A stretch of DNA of 21,093 nucleotides. It comes from Trachelipus rathkii (taxonomy: Eukaryota > Arthropoda > Malacostraca > Isopoda > Trachelipodidae). Both the position numbers and the translations under genes were made by a program. The notes beneath the pieces were generated by a model that had not been told where the DNA came from, made no database searches, and was given only the letters and a program-made list of their open reading frames with translations. The DNA lies in the NCBI GenBank assembly GCA_015478945.1, contig JABUQX010113631.1:5001-26093 (forward strand). The letters run 5' to 3'. Below, in pieces: positions 8,786 to 19,148 of the stretch (position 1 is its first letter; the number at the start of each line of letters is the position of its first letter).

Positions 8786-9035
8786 GTTAGGGAAGGCTTT
8801 GGTTGAACTCCTGTTTTGCTATGCAGGAGTTATTTTATCGTTTTGAGACTTGGTATAATATTATATGGTACAGGTGGATCACAGTCGAGTTTTGGTGTCG
8901 CTAGGCGCCGCATTCTTAGGGGGTCAGGTTGCCCCATAGAGGTAGCTGTCGCTTAAGCCCTTTCAGCTTGCATTCCGTGCGATCGAGGTTTAGGCTTGTC
9001 ATGAAAGTAATGGTCCTGGACGTTCTCCGTGGGTT
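8786..9035. other. 250-bp unique island with a strong hairpin
   Basis: GC-richer, non-repetitive DNA between (TA)n and (ATT)n arrays. It contains a perfect 8-bp stem, AACTCCTG at 8806-8813 with CAGGAGTT at 8824-8831 and a 10-nt loop. GGTTGAACTCC at 8801-8811 is loosely like a pol III B box, and the island is followed by an (ATT)n run. That would fit a SINE, but there is no A box and no tRNA fold, so I make no call. Confidence 0.5.
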
Positions 9036-9124
9036 ATTATTTATTATTATTATTATTAATTATTAATTATTATTATTATTATTATTAAATTATATATTAA
9101 TAATATTATTATAATATTGATTAT

Positions 9125-9182
<58 letters not shown>
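9036..9182. repeat. (ATT)n microsatellite
   Basis: Trinucleotide ATT array, imperfect at first and nearly pure at 9129-9182. Confidence 0.95.
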
Positions 9183-9235
9183 CACTGTCAAATTGTGCCA
9201 TTTGCTGCCTTTCTCGCCTTTCGACTCTCTCTGCG

Positions 9236-9540
9236 TATATATAGGTATACATAGGTATATATATATATACTATATATATATATATATATACTACTGATAT
9301 ATATTACCATATTACTATTAGTATATATATATATACTATTGTATATATATAGGTATATATATATATATATATATCTATATCTAATTATTATTTATATATA
9401 TATATATATATATTATTCTTACATATACTATATATATATAGATATAAATATTATTGAGTATAGGCTATATATATATAGGTATATATATATATACTATAAA
9501 TATATACCTATATACTATATATTATATATATAGGTTGGCA
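9236..9540. repeat. imperfect (TA)n tract
   Basis: About 300 bp of TA repeats with regularly scattered GG and CT interruptions such as TATAGG. No gene; tyrosine/isoleucine-only open frames in it are composition artefacts. Confidence 0.92.
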
Positions 9541-9645
9541 GAATATCTATATATTTTATATATAATATCTAGGGAGCCTGGGTTAGACAGGTGGCCGATT
9601 TCCGACCACCCTTCAGACCCTCTTTAAAACACGCACGCACGCAAG
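9541..9645. other. short unique island with a hairpin and ACGC repeats
   Basis: About 100 bp of non-repetitive sequence. GGTGG at 9590-9594 pairs with CCACC at 9606-9610, and an ACGC tetranucleotide run follows near 9630. Confidence 0.5.
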
Positions 9646-9721
9646 TGTGTTATTATTGTTATTATCTATTATTCTTATTTTATTATTATTATCTATTATT
9701 ATTATTGAGTTAGGATATTTC

Positions 9722-9758
<37 letters not shown>

Positions 9759-9911
9759 TTATTATTATTATTATTATTATTATTTATATTATTATTCATA
9801 TATATATACATATATATATATAGTAAGATATATATGTATCTATATATATATATATATATATATTAATATATATATAATATACATATAAATAATATATATT
9901 TATTATTTATA

Positions 9912-9942
<31 letters not shown>

Positions 9943-9950
9943 TATAACTA
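9646..9950. repeat. (ATT)n followed by (TA)n
   Basis: ATT trinucleotide array at about 9646-9795, then (TA)n to about 9945. Confidence 0.93.
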
Positions 9951-10002
9951 AAGGGTTTTGGTTTAATCGCATGCAAGCTAAAATTTAGTGGCTCCAGGTG
10001 GT

Positions 10003-10034
10003 GGCGTAATCTAGTTTATAAACGAGATTACGCC
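10003..10034. repeat. 32-bp near-perfect palindrome
   Basis: GGCGTAATCT (10003-10012) pairs with AGATTACGCC (10025-10034), and the middle contains the palindrome GTTTATAAAC. A second GC-rich hairpin follows, GGTGGG at 10051-10056 with CCCACC at 10064-10069. Both lie just outside the large palindromic element. Their function is unknown. Confidence 0.75.
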
Positions 10035-10154
10035 CCGTGCGCCCCCCGAAGGTGGGACCGCCGCCCACCGGGTCTGTTGTCTGGGCGTTTCCTAACTACT
10101 CCCTTATTAACTCAGATTGAAAGGGCTCAGATCATACTATGTGGGAAAAAGAGA

Positions 10155-10590
10155 AAGGACAGTCAGAGTATAGTGGGCATCGGCACCGCTGGTGTGCCTC
10201 CGGTGCGAGTTGCTAGCTTATAAACTATTTGTATAATAATTACAATATTTTGTATCTTTAATATATGTTATCGAACCCGTAGATCTTCGGAATAATGAGG
10301 GTTCAATAAGTTCGCTAAGGGTGTCTAGGAACCCCTGGATGGGGCCCAATCCGTAAGAATGAACGAATATATAAAGAAGTGGGGAAAGGAGATGGATTCA
10401 GAGTCAGAGAAAGAAGAGTCTGAGTTGAGTCTCAACAGAAGAGTCGAGTCAGTACCAACAGAGGAGTCGAGTCAGTACCAACAGAAGAGTCGATTCAGTG
10501 ATAACAGAAAAGTGTCTTTCTCACACTGTCATAGCCAGGAGTCGAGTCGGTACATTGCCAACAGAAGAGTCGAGTCAGTTCCGTAATATA
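10155..10590 (+). repeat. left outer arm of the palindromic element
   Basis: GC-richer arm, inverted copy of 13620-14010. It carries GTGGGCATCGG at 10193-10203, TTATCGAACCCGTAGATC near 10269-10286 and, at its inner end, the GAGTCGAGTC minisatellite. The 75-codon plus-strand frame at 10359-10586 is not a gene, since the 23-bp unit it crosses shifts frame at every repeat. Confidence 0.7.
10433..10581. repeat. 23-bp minisatellite
   Basis: Units CAACAGAAGAGTCGAGTCAG plus TAC at 10433-10455, 10456-10478 and 10479-10501 (degenerate), then a diverged stretch, and a last unit at 10559-10581. The right arm has only traces of it (near 13755, reverse strand), so the array grew after the arms formed or was lost on the right. 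Confidence 0.85.
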
Positions 10591-10789
10591 ATACAATGGA
10601 ATAACTATATATATGATATTACCAGAATGTTAAGCTTACAAATTATACAAAGTAAACAAAAGAAAAGATTTTAAAAAAATGGAAATCTGAGAAATAATTT
10701 AATAAAATTATACAGTACAAATAAAAATAAAATTAAAAAATATAAATTTTTTTTTATTTTTTTATGTTTATAACTTACTAAATTTACGT
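10591..10789. other. A/T-rich junction between outer arm and satellite
   Basis: AT-rich sequence ending in poly-T-like TTTTTTTTA words. It corresponds in position to the (TTTA)n-rich stretch 13430-13560 on the right side. No gene is visible. Confidence 0.4.
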
Positions 10790-11760
10790 TTTTTACATAC
10801 GATAAAGACTGTAAAATCTATAGAAATCGGTAAATCTAAAGTAATCGTCCCCACCCCCTTCCGTGATTTCTATTTTGATTTCTTATGTAACTTCAATTTG
10901 TCATATTTTTCTTCTAAAATTGTCAAATTTTTTATACCACCTAAAGCAGTAAATCAGTAAATCAAACCTGCCCACCCCACACCCTTCTGTGATCTATTTG
11001 ATCTAACTTGATTCAATCATATTTTTTGCTAAAATTGTCATTGTTCTTAAGCATACCCTAAAGCAAGTAAACATCAGCCTTAACTCAGTAATCCAACCAC
11101 CCTTCTCGGTTCATCCATGATCTACCCTTGTATCTATTGTATCTACTCCGACTATTTGGTTCTTACTTGATCATTTGAATCCATTGATTCGTACCATATT
11201 TTTACTAAAATTTTAGCGTTTTCATACCCTAAAACTGTAAATCAGTAAATCAACCAACAGTCCCTTCCATCTACACTCCTGTCCAACCATTATCTATTGA
11301 TCTATATTGATCTAGTTATTCAAGTCTTATTTATATTTGATACGCCAGTATCATGTCTTTGGTACAGAAAGGCTCCATGTTGATTAAATCAGCTAAAAGA
11401 AACCAACCACCTCTTTCTCCTCATCAGCCCATGATCTATTGATCTATTGATCTATTGATCTACTTGATTCTATTGATCTATTGATCTATTGATTCAAGTC
11501 AATATTTTTTACTAAAATTGACATAACAAAGAAAAATTTTTAGTTTTTTTTTTTGTTTTTATGCTAAAATTTTTTGGTTTTCAAAAATTTTTAATGCGTT
11601 TCCCGTTTATAACTTGAAAAATTTGAGTTTTTACATCCTAAAGCAGTAAATTAGTAATCAGTAATCAATACCACGCACCCCATCTCATCTCCATCCCCTT
11701 CCATGATTCTATTGATGCTATTATTCAAGTCAGCATCTCGACAGAGTATGATTTGATAAA
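10790..11760 (+). repeat. tandem satellite, forward monomers
   Basis: About six diverged monomers of roughly 115-175 bp in direct order. Each has, in sequence: CATACCCTAAAGCAGTAAAT, CAGTAAATCA, a C-rich CCACCC..CCTTCC segment, CATGATCTATTGATCTATTG, and TTCAAGTCATATTTTT then ACTAAAATTGTCA. Monomer starts lie near 10790, 10930, 11047, 11218, 11390 and 11620. The TGATCTAT word is itself amplified at 11430-11495. No coding potential. Confidence 0.8.
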
Positions 11761-12444
11761 CATAACATAAAATACAAGTTCTTTATATATATACTAACCG
11801 TTGAATATATGCTAACGTAACAAAGTTTCTCACATTAATAATAGCTAATATAGTGCATCAATCTCGGTTAGAGATATATAATGTTACGAGCCAACAAACT
11901 AAGCATACCTACGTACGAATTAACTGTCAACATTAACAAAGTTCCACACTTAACAACGAGTAAGGTAATAACACAGCTATTACATAAAGTGCAATCTATT
12001 CACTTACTTTTGCTCAGCTATCTTCTAACCATGTCAATATTATTTTTTAACGTTAACATGGTAAATATTTAACAGGCAAAATTTCCATAACGCTTCACCC
12101 TAAAACTACTATAAGAGCCTAACGGTAAAGACACAACATAGTAAAGTCATAGGGTGCTGCTTAAGAGCTGAAAAATATGAAACATAACATACTTAACCCT
12201 CAAGCAACAGACAATATAAAAACAGCTATCATTAAAAACTTAACGCATAAACGATAATTGGTTTAACGTAAAATAAAGTTTTTTTCCAATCAAATTAAAA
12301 AATACATAGTTCAAAGTGTAACAAAATTTTATCATAACCGATTATCTAACTATCATTATTCCAACACAATAATCCGCAAACATAAAAAGATTTATCCAAA
12401 ACATAAACATAAAAATAAGTTCTTTTGAATAAAATATCATAGAA
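11761..12444. other. unique centre of the palindromic element
   Basis: About 680 bp, A-rich on the plus strand and full of AACATAA-like words. The only open frame (63 codons, 11881-12072) shows no known motif and is probably chance. There is no transposase and no similarity to the PLEs. The segment TAAACATAACATAAAATACAAGTTCTTTAT (11757-11786) has a diverged direct counterpart near 12606-12634, so some of the centre is itself duplicated. Confidence 0.5.
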
Positions 12445-12610
12445 TATATTTTGTTGCATTTTTACACACCTAAAGCAGTAATTCAGTAATTAATCAAATT
12501 TCAGGACCCTCCCATACCCTCCCACTCCCTCACCCCTACCTAACACATGATCTTATTGTCTGTGATCTAGTTGTTTCTAAGTCATATTTTAGAGTATGCA
12601 TATGGATAAA
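12445..12610 (+). repeat. isolated forward satellite monomer
   Basis: One more monomer in the same orientation as 10790-11760, with CCTAAAGCAGTAATTCAG near 12470, a C-rich middle and TCTAAGTCATATTTTAGAG near 12574. It is the last forward copy; the next ones are inverted. Confidence 0.75.
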
Positions 12611-12819
12611 TATAACATAAAACAATTCTTTATACCAGTGATCGTAACGATATACGATAACTGTTACACTAAGTTTTCACACACACAATACAAGATAACA
12701 TAGGGTACGTCGAAAACTCAAATTTTTTAAGTTATTAAACGTGAAAAGCATAAAAGTTTGGTAAAACAAATGTTTAAAACATATAAAACAAAATAAATAA
12801 AAATTGTTTTTTGTGATAT

Positions 12820-13400
12820 CTAAAATATGACTTGAATCAATAGATCAATAGATCAATAAGATTCAATTACATCATGGCTGATGAAGAGGAAGGGTGGCTC
12901 TTGGTTTTGTTTTACTCAATTTAACATGATTTACTGGCTTTGAGGGTAAATGTAAACATGACATTTACTAAAATATGACTTGAACTCAATAGATCAATAG
13001 ATTCAATAGATCAATAGATCATAGTTCATGGAAGGGTAGGAGTGTGGTTTGATTTACTGTTTACTGCTTTAGGGTATGCTAAATACATGACAATTTTGGT
13101 AAAAAAATTGACTTGAATCAATAGAACAATAGATCATAGATCGATAGATCGATAGATCGATAGATAGCCAAATAGATCAATAGATCATGGCATGACAGAG
13201 GGTTGTTGATTTACTGATTTTCACTAAGTACTTTTGGGTAAATGTAAAACATGACTAATTTCAGTAATATGAAAATATTGACTTGAATCAAATAGATCAA
13301 TTCCAGAATTTCAATTATCTAATCACTTAAGGGGTGGGGACAGTAGTTTGATTACTGATTTACTATTTTTAGGGTATGTAAAAACGTAATTTGTAAGTTA
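12820..13400 (-). repeat. tandem satellite, inverted monomers
   Basis: Four monomers of the same satellite on the minus strand, starting near 12822, 12972, 13107 and 13278. Read on the plus strand each begins ATATGACTTGAATCAATAGA and ends TTTACTGCTTTAGGGTATG, the reverse complement of the forward monomers. The ATAGATCG word is amplified at 13139-13176. Confidence 0.82.
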
Positions 13401-13429
13401 TAAACATAAAAAGAATAAAGTATGAAATT

Positions 13430-13560
13430 TTTTAATTTTTTATTTTTTATTTTTTTTAAATCTTATTTTAATTTTTTTAATTTATTTATTTATTTACTTA
13501 TTTATTAATTTATTTATTTATTTATTTATTTATTATTTAGTTATTTTATTTAATTTTTTA
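13430..13560. repeat. (TTTA)n-rich stretch
   Basis: T-rich low-complexity sequence with a TTTA tetranucleotide array at about 13482-13555. Confidence 0.9.
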
Positions 13561-13619
13561 CGAACTAAAACTCTCATTTTCGCATCTACAGACTGATACC
13601 ATATATAAGAACACCAATA

Positions 13620-14010
13620 TTGTTGTGGTATAAACGAATGTTTATTAACTCAGCCCCACGGACCCTCCCACATGGTGCCGGTACTTTGACTCCGACTCCT
13701 CAACTGTCCTTCAGCTTCCTTCTACCCGACTCCCTTCCTTTCTCTGACTCGACTCTGTTCTCCTTTTACACTTCTTCTTATAACCATTTCGTTTCATTTT
13801 CTACGGTGGGGCCTCCCTCTGGGGGGGGGGGTCAGACCCCTTGTACGAAACTTATAACCCTACAATATTCGAGATATACGGGTTCGATAACTTTATATAA
13901 AGATACCATAAATAATTGTATATTAATACAAATATTTACTAAACCCATGCACAACGCCGGAGGCCAGCACCGGTGCGATGCCCGCACTTCTCTGATTCCG
14001 ATTCCAACTC
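13620..14010 (-). repeat. right outer arm of the palindromic element
   Basis: Inverted copy of 10155-10590. On the minus strand it reads GTGCGGGCATCG near 13986, CCTCCGGCG near 13960 and TTATCGAACCCGTATATCTC near 13890-13871. It then continues into GAGTCGAGTCAGAGAAAGGA near 13758. It contains a ten-G run at 13820-13829. The 157-codon open frame across it on the plus strand (13620-14093) is repeat-derived and matches no protein family I know. Confidence 0.7.
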
Positions 14011-14050
14011 TTTCCAGTAGAAATCTGACTCCGAATCCTTTTTACTTACT

Positions 14051-14875
14051 TACCAAAATTTCAGCCTCTACGACATTTCGACACATTTTTTAGCAATTTC
14101 GATCTGCCCATGAGGAAAATATCAATTGATTATACTCTCATTATCAATCGAATTAATCTGGGTGGGTCATATACCCTACTGAAGTTTAATTTCATTTCAT
14201 AAAACTTATTTTTATTTTTGCTTAACGTTCAAATAAATTATATACATTCAAACATATTATCAACGTTCCTAGTAATGCAAAAAAAAAAAAAAAAATTTTT
14301 TTTAGTCTTTTACTTTGTTTTTGTTTCTTTTAAGAATTTTTAAATTATTTCTTCACTATCAGATAGTTTTGCTAATTTATTTTTATTTTTCTTTTTACGG
14401 CATATTTCGAGTGGTTTGGGGCAGATCTTTCTTGTGGTGTATACTTTCATGATGGCAGTTGAAAAAAATCTCTTCCTAAAATATTTTTCTGCAAAATCTG
14501 AATGAGGGTATCCCTTTTTTTTATATTTTTTTTTTTTGAACCGATTTTTGTAACTTGACTTGAAGATGCTAGTTTATTTCTTTACTGTGTAATTTGTTCG
14601 GCAACTCAAATTCCCGACAAAAGAAAAATTCAGCGTTTAAATCCAAATTTACGATACCCACACTTATAATATTTTTTTTTTTGTTTTATTTTTAGTATTG
14701 AGTCAGTTCTTTTTGGGCAAAACAAAAGTTTAATAATATAAAAAATAAATAAGCCTAAGTAAAAAGTAAAGTGTATTCACATCTCTAAGCGTTGCTATTT
14801 TTCCATATAAATAGGGTTCTTTTGCGTTTGGTTAGTAAACTCTCAATTGCGCTGAATAATAACATCTGAATATAA
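14051..14875. other. AT-rich stretch, possibly old PLE trace
   Basis: 825 bp with many homopolymer runs (A at 14279-14295, T at 14513-14536). On the minus strand near 14520-14370 a frame reads GYPHSDFAEKYFRKRFF. PLE linkers between RT and nuclease often have a similar NGYP..FI.K stretch, so this could be a remnant of one. The match is weak and nothing else in the stretch supports it. Confidence 0.3.
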
Positions 14876-14980
14876 CTATATACTATATATATATATATAT
14901 ATATATATTTATTTATATATCTGGGGTGATAATATTATCCATATATATAATATATTTTTACTATATATAGTATATATATA

Positions 14981-15015
<35 letters not shown>

Positions 15016-15669
15016 CTATATATATATATATATTATATATATATATATATTATATGAGATTTGTTAGTTATATATCATATGATGTGAGGTACAATTTCCT
15101 AGTATATTAATATATATATATATATATATATATAATTATATATATATACTATATATATATCCCATATATATATATAATATATAGTATAATATATATACTA
15201 TATCATATATCTATATTAATATATATCTATATATATATATTACTCACTATAGTATATATAAGTATACTATACTATTATATATATATATATATAGTATATA
15301 GTTTACCTATAAATATATATATATTATATATATCTATATTTACCTCACTATAATTTCAACTAATAAATATATACTATATATATATATTTATTAGATATAA
15401 TAAATATATATATATGTATACCTTTATATAACTATATATATATATATTACATAATTAGCTATATATATATATATATATATTTATATATAAATATATATAT
15501 ATATATATATTATATATATTTATATTCTGGATATTATATAATACTATAATATAGTATATAGTACTCACTAACAATAACTATATATATATACTCATTATCT
15601 AATATATATATATATATATTATTTATTTCAATAATTTACACATATATTTCTCCGATGTAAATAACTATG

Positions 15670-15713
<44 letters not shown>

Positions 15714-16345
15714 ATTATGTACCTATATAGCGATATACGTACTATATGACCTCTATACTATATATTAGTATAATATATATATACTATTTCTAATTATATA
15801 CGCTAACTATATATACTATGTAGTATATTTAATATATATTAATATATTAATATATATATATATATATATTATATTAGGGGGTATTATTAGTATATCACAC
15901 TATATTATATATATATATAATATAATATATAATATAATATCTATATATATATTATAAATATTATATATATTAATGATATATATTATATATTCGTATATAT
16001 ATCTATATATATTATATATATATATACTATATATATTATACATATATATATATATATAATATATATATACACTAAATACTCTACTATAATATATACTATA
16101 TTGTATAGAATATAACATATATAGATAGTGATATATACGTTCTATACTATATATATATATATATAGTGTAGTGAGTAATATAATCTACTTATATATTTAT
16201 ATATATATTATATATATTTATAGTTTAGTTTACTAGATCAAGATAATATATATATTATATATATAGTATATATATATATATATATTATATATATATATAC
16301 GCATTTATTATATATATTTAATATAACATATATATATATATATAG
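14876..16345. repeat. 1.5-kb degenerate (TA)n tract
   Basis: Largest repeat in the window. TA dinucleotides are broken by TACTATATA, CTCACTA and similar words, without a clear higher-order unit by eye. No gene is present; the 72-codon minus frame at 15900-16118 is composition only. Confidence 0.93.
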
Positions 16346-16557
16346 GTAAAGTGAATAAAGTACGAGGGGAGACTACATTTGACTCATCCGTTATCTCTGG
16401 CATGTTGGCGCAGCAGTCACGTTCCATTCAGTTTTTCTTCTCATGGTCAACTTTTGCAGCCTATAAGGTGCCAGTACGCTTAGTGGGTACTTTTGCCAGT
16501 TTCCTTTCATGTTTGATCACCTTTGTAGTGCCATTAACTTGAGTGCCATTGATTTTG
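16346..16557. other. unique island, no gene assigned
   Basis: About 210 bp of balanced composition between (TA)n tracts. A plus-strand frame of 63 codons (16351-16542) and partly open minus frames exist, but I recognise no motif on either strand. GAGTGCCATT and AGTGCCATTAA repeat near 16526-16550. Confidence 0.4.
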
Positions 16558-16720
16558 TGTATATATATTATATTATATGAAATTATATTTATATATACCT
16601 ATATAATATATATATATATATTATATAACTATATATTATATATATACATTATAGTAATTTAATACATAGTGATATATAATATATATATATATATATATAT
16701 ACTATATATATTTATATATG
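16558..16720. repeat. imperfect (TA)n tract
   Basis: TA-rich block abutting the outer end of the left pseudo-LTR of PLE-2. Confidence 0.9.
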
Positions 16721-16810
16721 TTCGGAATAGGATTTGTTCCTTGGGAACCTAGTCTTAATAATAAACAGGAAAACGAACAAATGAGAAAGCATTCTTTATT
16801 CATAAACTCT

Positions 16811-16844
16811 GGACGTTTCGGGTATTACTCCGACCCATCTTCAG
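16811..16844 (-). ncRNA. hammerhead-ribozyme-like motif, copy 1
   Basis: On the minus strand: CTGAAGA (the CUGANGA core), TGGGT, a short loop, ACCC, then GAAAC and GTC. Core order and spacing match a minimal hammerhead with helix II formed by GGGT/ACCC and almost no helix III. Hammerheads of this kind are known in pseudo-LTRs of PLEs. One U is unpaired next to the core and helix I is weak here, so self-cleavage is uncertain. Confidence 0.6.
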
Positions 16845-17095
16845 AAAAATTTACTCTAAAAATAATTAAATTTACAATATGAAACTTAAGATGAAAAATC
16901 CTTTAATAAATTAGAAAATGTTACACTATGAATAAAGTTACATTAAAATTGGGAAAAATCACATAAATGAAAATGAAAACAAATCACAATTTGACATAAA
17001 TGGAGAAAAACTTAAACAAACGCACCTGACAGAATCTAAGTAAATTTTGTAGTGTACTGAGTTAACGAAATTTTAATATTGAAAAATTACAGAAT

Positions 17096-17415
17096 GCATA
17101 TATATAATAATATATATTTATATATATATATATATTATATATATTTATATTTTATATATTAGTATATATATATATAATTTTATAATTTATATTATATATA
17201 CTTCCTATATATATATTTTATATATTATTATATATATATTATAGCATACATATTATGATATATACTATTATATAATATTCATTACTATTCTATCTTATTT
17301 ATATAATATATTTATAATATATATAATAATATATATATATATATATATATATATTACTATTATATAATATATTTTTATATATATATCTATATTATATATA
17401 TTATATATATATATA
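17096..17415. repeat. (TA)n array inside pseudo-LTR copy 1
   Basis: About 320 bp of imperfect TA repeats at the same position as the array in the other pseudo-LTR, so it belongs to the element. Confidence 0.9.
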
Positions 17416-17519
17416 GTTTTAGTTAGTGGTTAAAACAGAAATAATTTATTGTTTAAACAGTATGTTTAACATTTAATATTTGTGTTAAAATACTCAGTTG
17501 ATGAAGCAATAAACTAAAA

Positions 17520-17712
17520 AAATCAATAAATAATAATATATAATAAAGATAATAAATAAATAATAATAATAATAAGAATAATAATAATAATCAATAATAA
17601 TAATAAGTTCAATAATAATAATAATAAATTAATAATAATTAATAAATAATAATATAAATAATATAATAATAATATAATAATAATTAAATGAATACATAAT
17701 AATAATACTTAA
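17520..17712. repeat. (AAT)n array between pseudo-LTR and PLE-2 3' end
   Basis: Imperfect AAT/AATA repeats directly downstream (minus strand) of the endonuclease coding region. The same array follows the same block in the right-hand copy from about 20980. Confidence 0.92.
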
Positions 17713-17754
17713 GAAGACGTATGATTAAATACAATGACAGTAACAATATTAATG

Positions 17755-18080
17755 TAAAAAAAAGTTGGATAGAGGATTGGTTTTTATTTAATTCTGGTTT
17801 CAAAGATAAATATATAAACTTTCCAGGATCCTTCTATCAAGAGAGTCACTTGCTGGGGCCAGGATTTCGAAACTGTCTCGTGAGATTGGAGTGGCCATTT
17901 TCCAAGCTATGAGATCGGATAGACGAATGTTCTGGCGTGGTCAATGCAAATTAGTGCTATATGATTATAACCAAATGCTTTGAACCTGCTTTAAAATGAA
18001 GTTGTAGCCTGTTTGGGCCTAACCGTAACGGACATTGCAATCCGTCACTTAATACATGTAAACTATATGAGGACATCTGC
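17755..18080 (-). pseudogene. PLE-2 GIY-YIG endonuclease remnant
   Basis: Minus-strand frames give VYMY-stop-VTDCNVRYG (GIY-YIG first strands with one cysteine of the usual pair), then after a gap SSIRSHSLENGHS and ILESLYIY..LKPELNKNQSSI. The latter is the conserved end of PLE nucleases (SSI..H....GH...  and LE.LYI..LKP.LN..). At least three frame changes and one stop interrupt it. It is followed directly by the (AAT)n array. Confidence 0.75.
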
Positions 18081-19106
18081 CATCTGTGGACTAATTATCT
18101 TTAAGCCTGAAAGTTAGAAATTTTTTCATACTATTTTAGTAGGGAATAAAAAATATCATTCAGTTGATGGAAATGTTCGGTGCAACGGGGGCTTAAATAG
18201 ATTTTTTGTCTCAGTATTTACAAACTTAATGTACATAAATGGACATTTTTTTAACATTACTACCGTATGGAATGGGGAACATCGATGAAAAGGCTGTCTC
18301 GACGAAAATTTATTTTTCTAAGACAATCTTATATACTATTTTAGGAAATATATTAGAAGGGAATAATAAAATTTAGCAAATTACTCAATAGTTCATTTCT
18401 TCATGGAAATTTTTTCCACCGATGAGTGTGCAAAGTTTGAATGCTACTGAAAGCCTACATTGTAGTTGCATGATAATTTGTATTCGTTTCGGGAGGAACT
18501 AAAAAAATTTTATGCCTAATAATTGTGGTAAACGGGTTTATCTATATACTGTGAAGTGACAAATGAGTTCTGAATTATGAATTATTTGAATGTCAAAGAT
18601 CTGTTAGTAGTACATTATTTGATTCTCCTTCCATAGTGAAAACAATATTTGGATGTTTAGGTTTTGAGATAGTTTAAAAACCAATGAGGCTTGGAAACTA
18701 TGATTTTAAAAACTAAAAAACAGTCATTTACATACCTTTTATATGTTATTGGTTTATATTCAGCTTTGGGCAATTTCGTGTTAACCATATTTTGACTCAT
18801 TAGGAAACTTAGAAATGAATTAGCCGAAAGCCGGGCTTAATGGTGAACCCATTTCGCCATTCTAACCGTCTGTTTGACAGTAAGCTCCTTATTAACAGAA
18901 ATTATTGTGTCTTCGTAGCCAGATTAAGGAGCTTTGAAAACTATGATCTATCTAAACCATCAATCATGTGATCTATTGATGAAACAGACTGTCAACAATA
19001 ATTTTGCAGGTTTCTTTAACAGGGACATTGGTGAATAGGGACTGTACATCGAAACTAGCCATAATAGCAATCATTAATGGAAAGTGAAGTGACGAAATCT
19101 GAAAAG

Positions 19107-19115
19107 TCAAATGAG

Positions 19116-19148
<33 letters not shown>

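Larger units (their letters stand above)
10115..14050. mobile_element. foldback-like palindromic element, ~3.9 kb
   Basis: The two halves are inverted copies of each other in a nested order: outer arms (10115-10590 and 13620-14050), then satellite monomers forward (10790-11760, 12445-12610) and inverted (12820-13400). Matches between outer arms include GGCATCG followed by CC(T/G)CCGG, TTATCGAACCCGTA and GAGTCGAGTCAG. Long inverted repeats built from tandem subrepeats are typical of foldback and Galileo-type elements. No transposase is visible, so the copy would be non-autonomous. The exact termini and any target duplication cannot be fixed by eye. The alternative is a satellite array that has suffered an inversion. 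Confidence 0.55.
16721..17700 (-). repeat. PLE-2 pseudo-LTR, downstream (3') copy
   Basis: Direct repeat of 20290-21093. Shared blocks are: 16726-17095 with 20295-20675 (for example CCTAGTCTTAATAATAAACA and the CTTTATTCATAAACTCTGGA stretch), a (TA)n array (17096-17415 with 20676-20878), a second block with GTTAGT.GGTTAAAACAGAA and CAATAAACTAAAAAAA (17416-17540 with 20879-20980), then an (AAT)n array. PLEs are typically flanked by such pseudo-LTRs as a result of tandem arrangement. Homology ends near 16720, where the other copy goes on into the PLE-2 N-terminal coding region. Confidence 0.85.

Noticed and set aside
8786..9035. tRNA-derived SINE with an (ATT)n tail
   Set aside because: Only a loose B-box-like word (GGTTGAACTCC) is present; there is no A box upstream, which is (TA)n, and no tRNA-like fold.
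9339..9533. Tyr/Ile-only open frames here and at 3985-4179 and 15900-16118
   Set aside because: They are translations of (TA)n repeats.
10359..10586. 75-codon frame rich in E, S and R
   Set aside because: It is produced by the 23-bp minisatellite, whose unit is not a multiple of three, so the repeated DNA is read in changing frames.
10790..13400. CRISPR-like array because of spaced repeats
   Set aside because: Monomers are long, diverged and contiguous, there are no unique spacers between constant repeats, and the genome is eukaryotic.
13620..14093. 157-codon plus-strand open frame
   Set aside because: It lies in the right arm of the palindromic element, crosses a poly-G run and has no known domain; the inverted left-arm copy does not keep the frame.
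17721..17912. Plus-strand frames at 17721-17912 and 19315-19548
   Set aside because: They are antisense to the PLE-2 endonuclease and RT, which have clear motifs on the minus strand.
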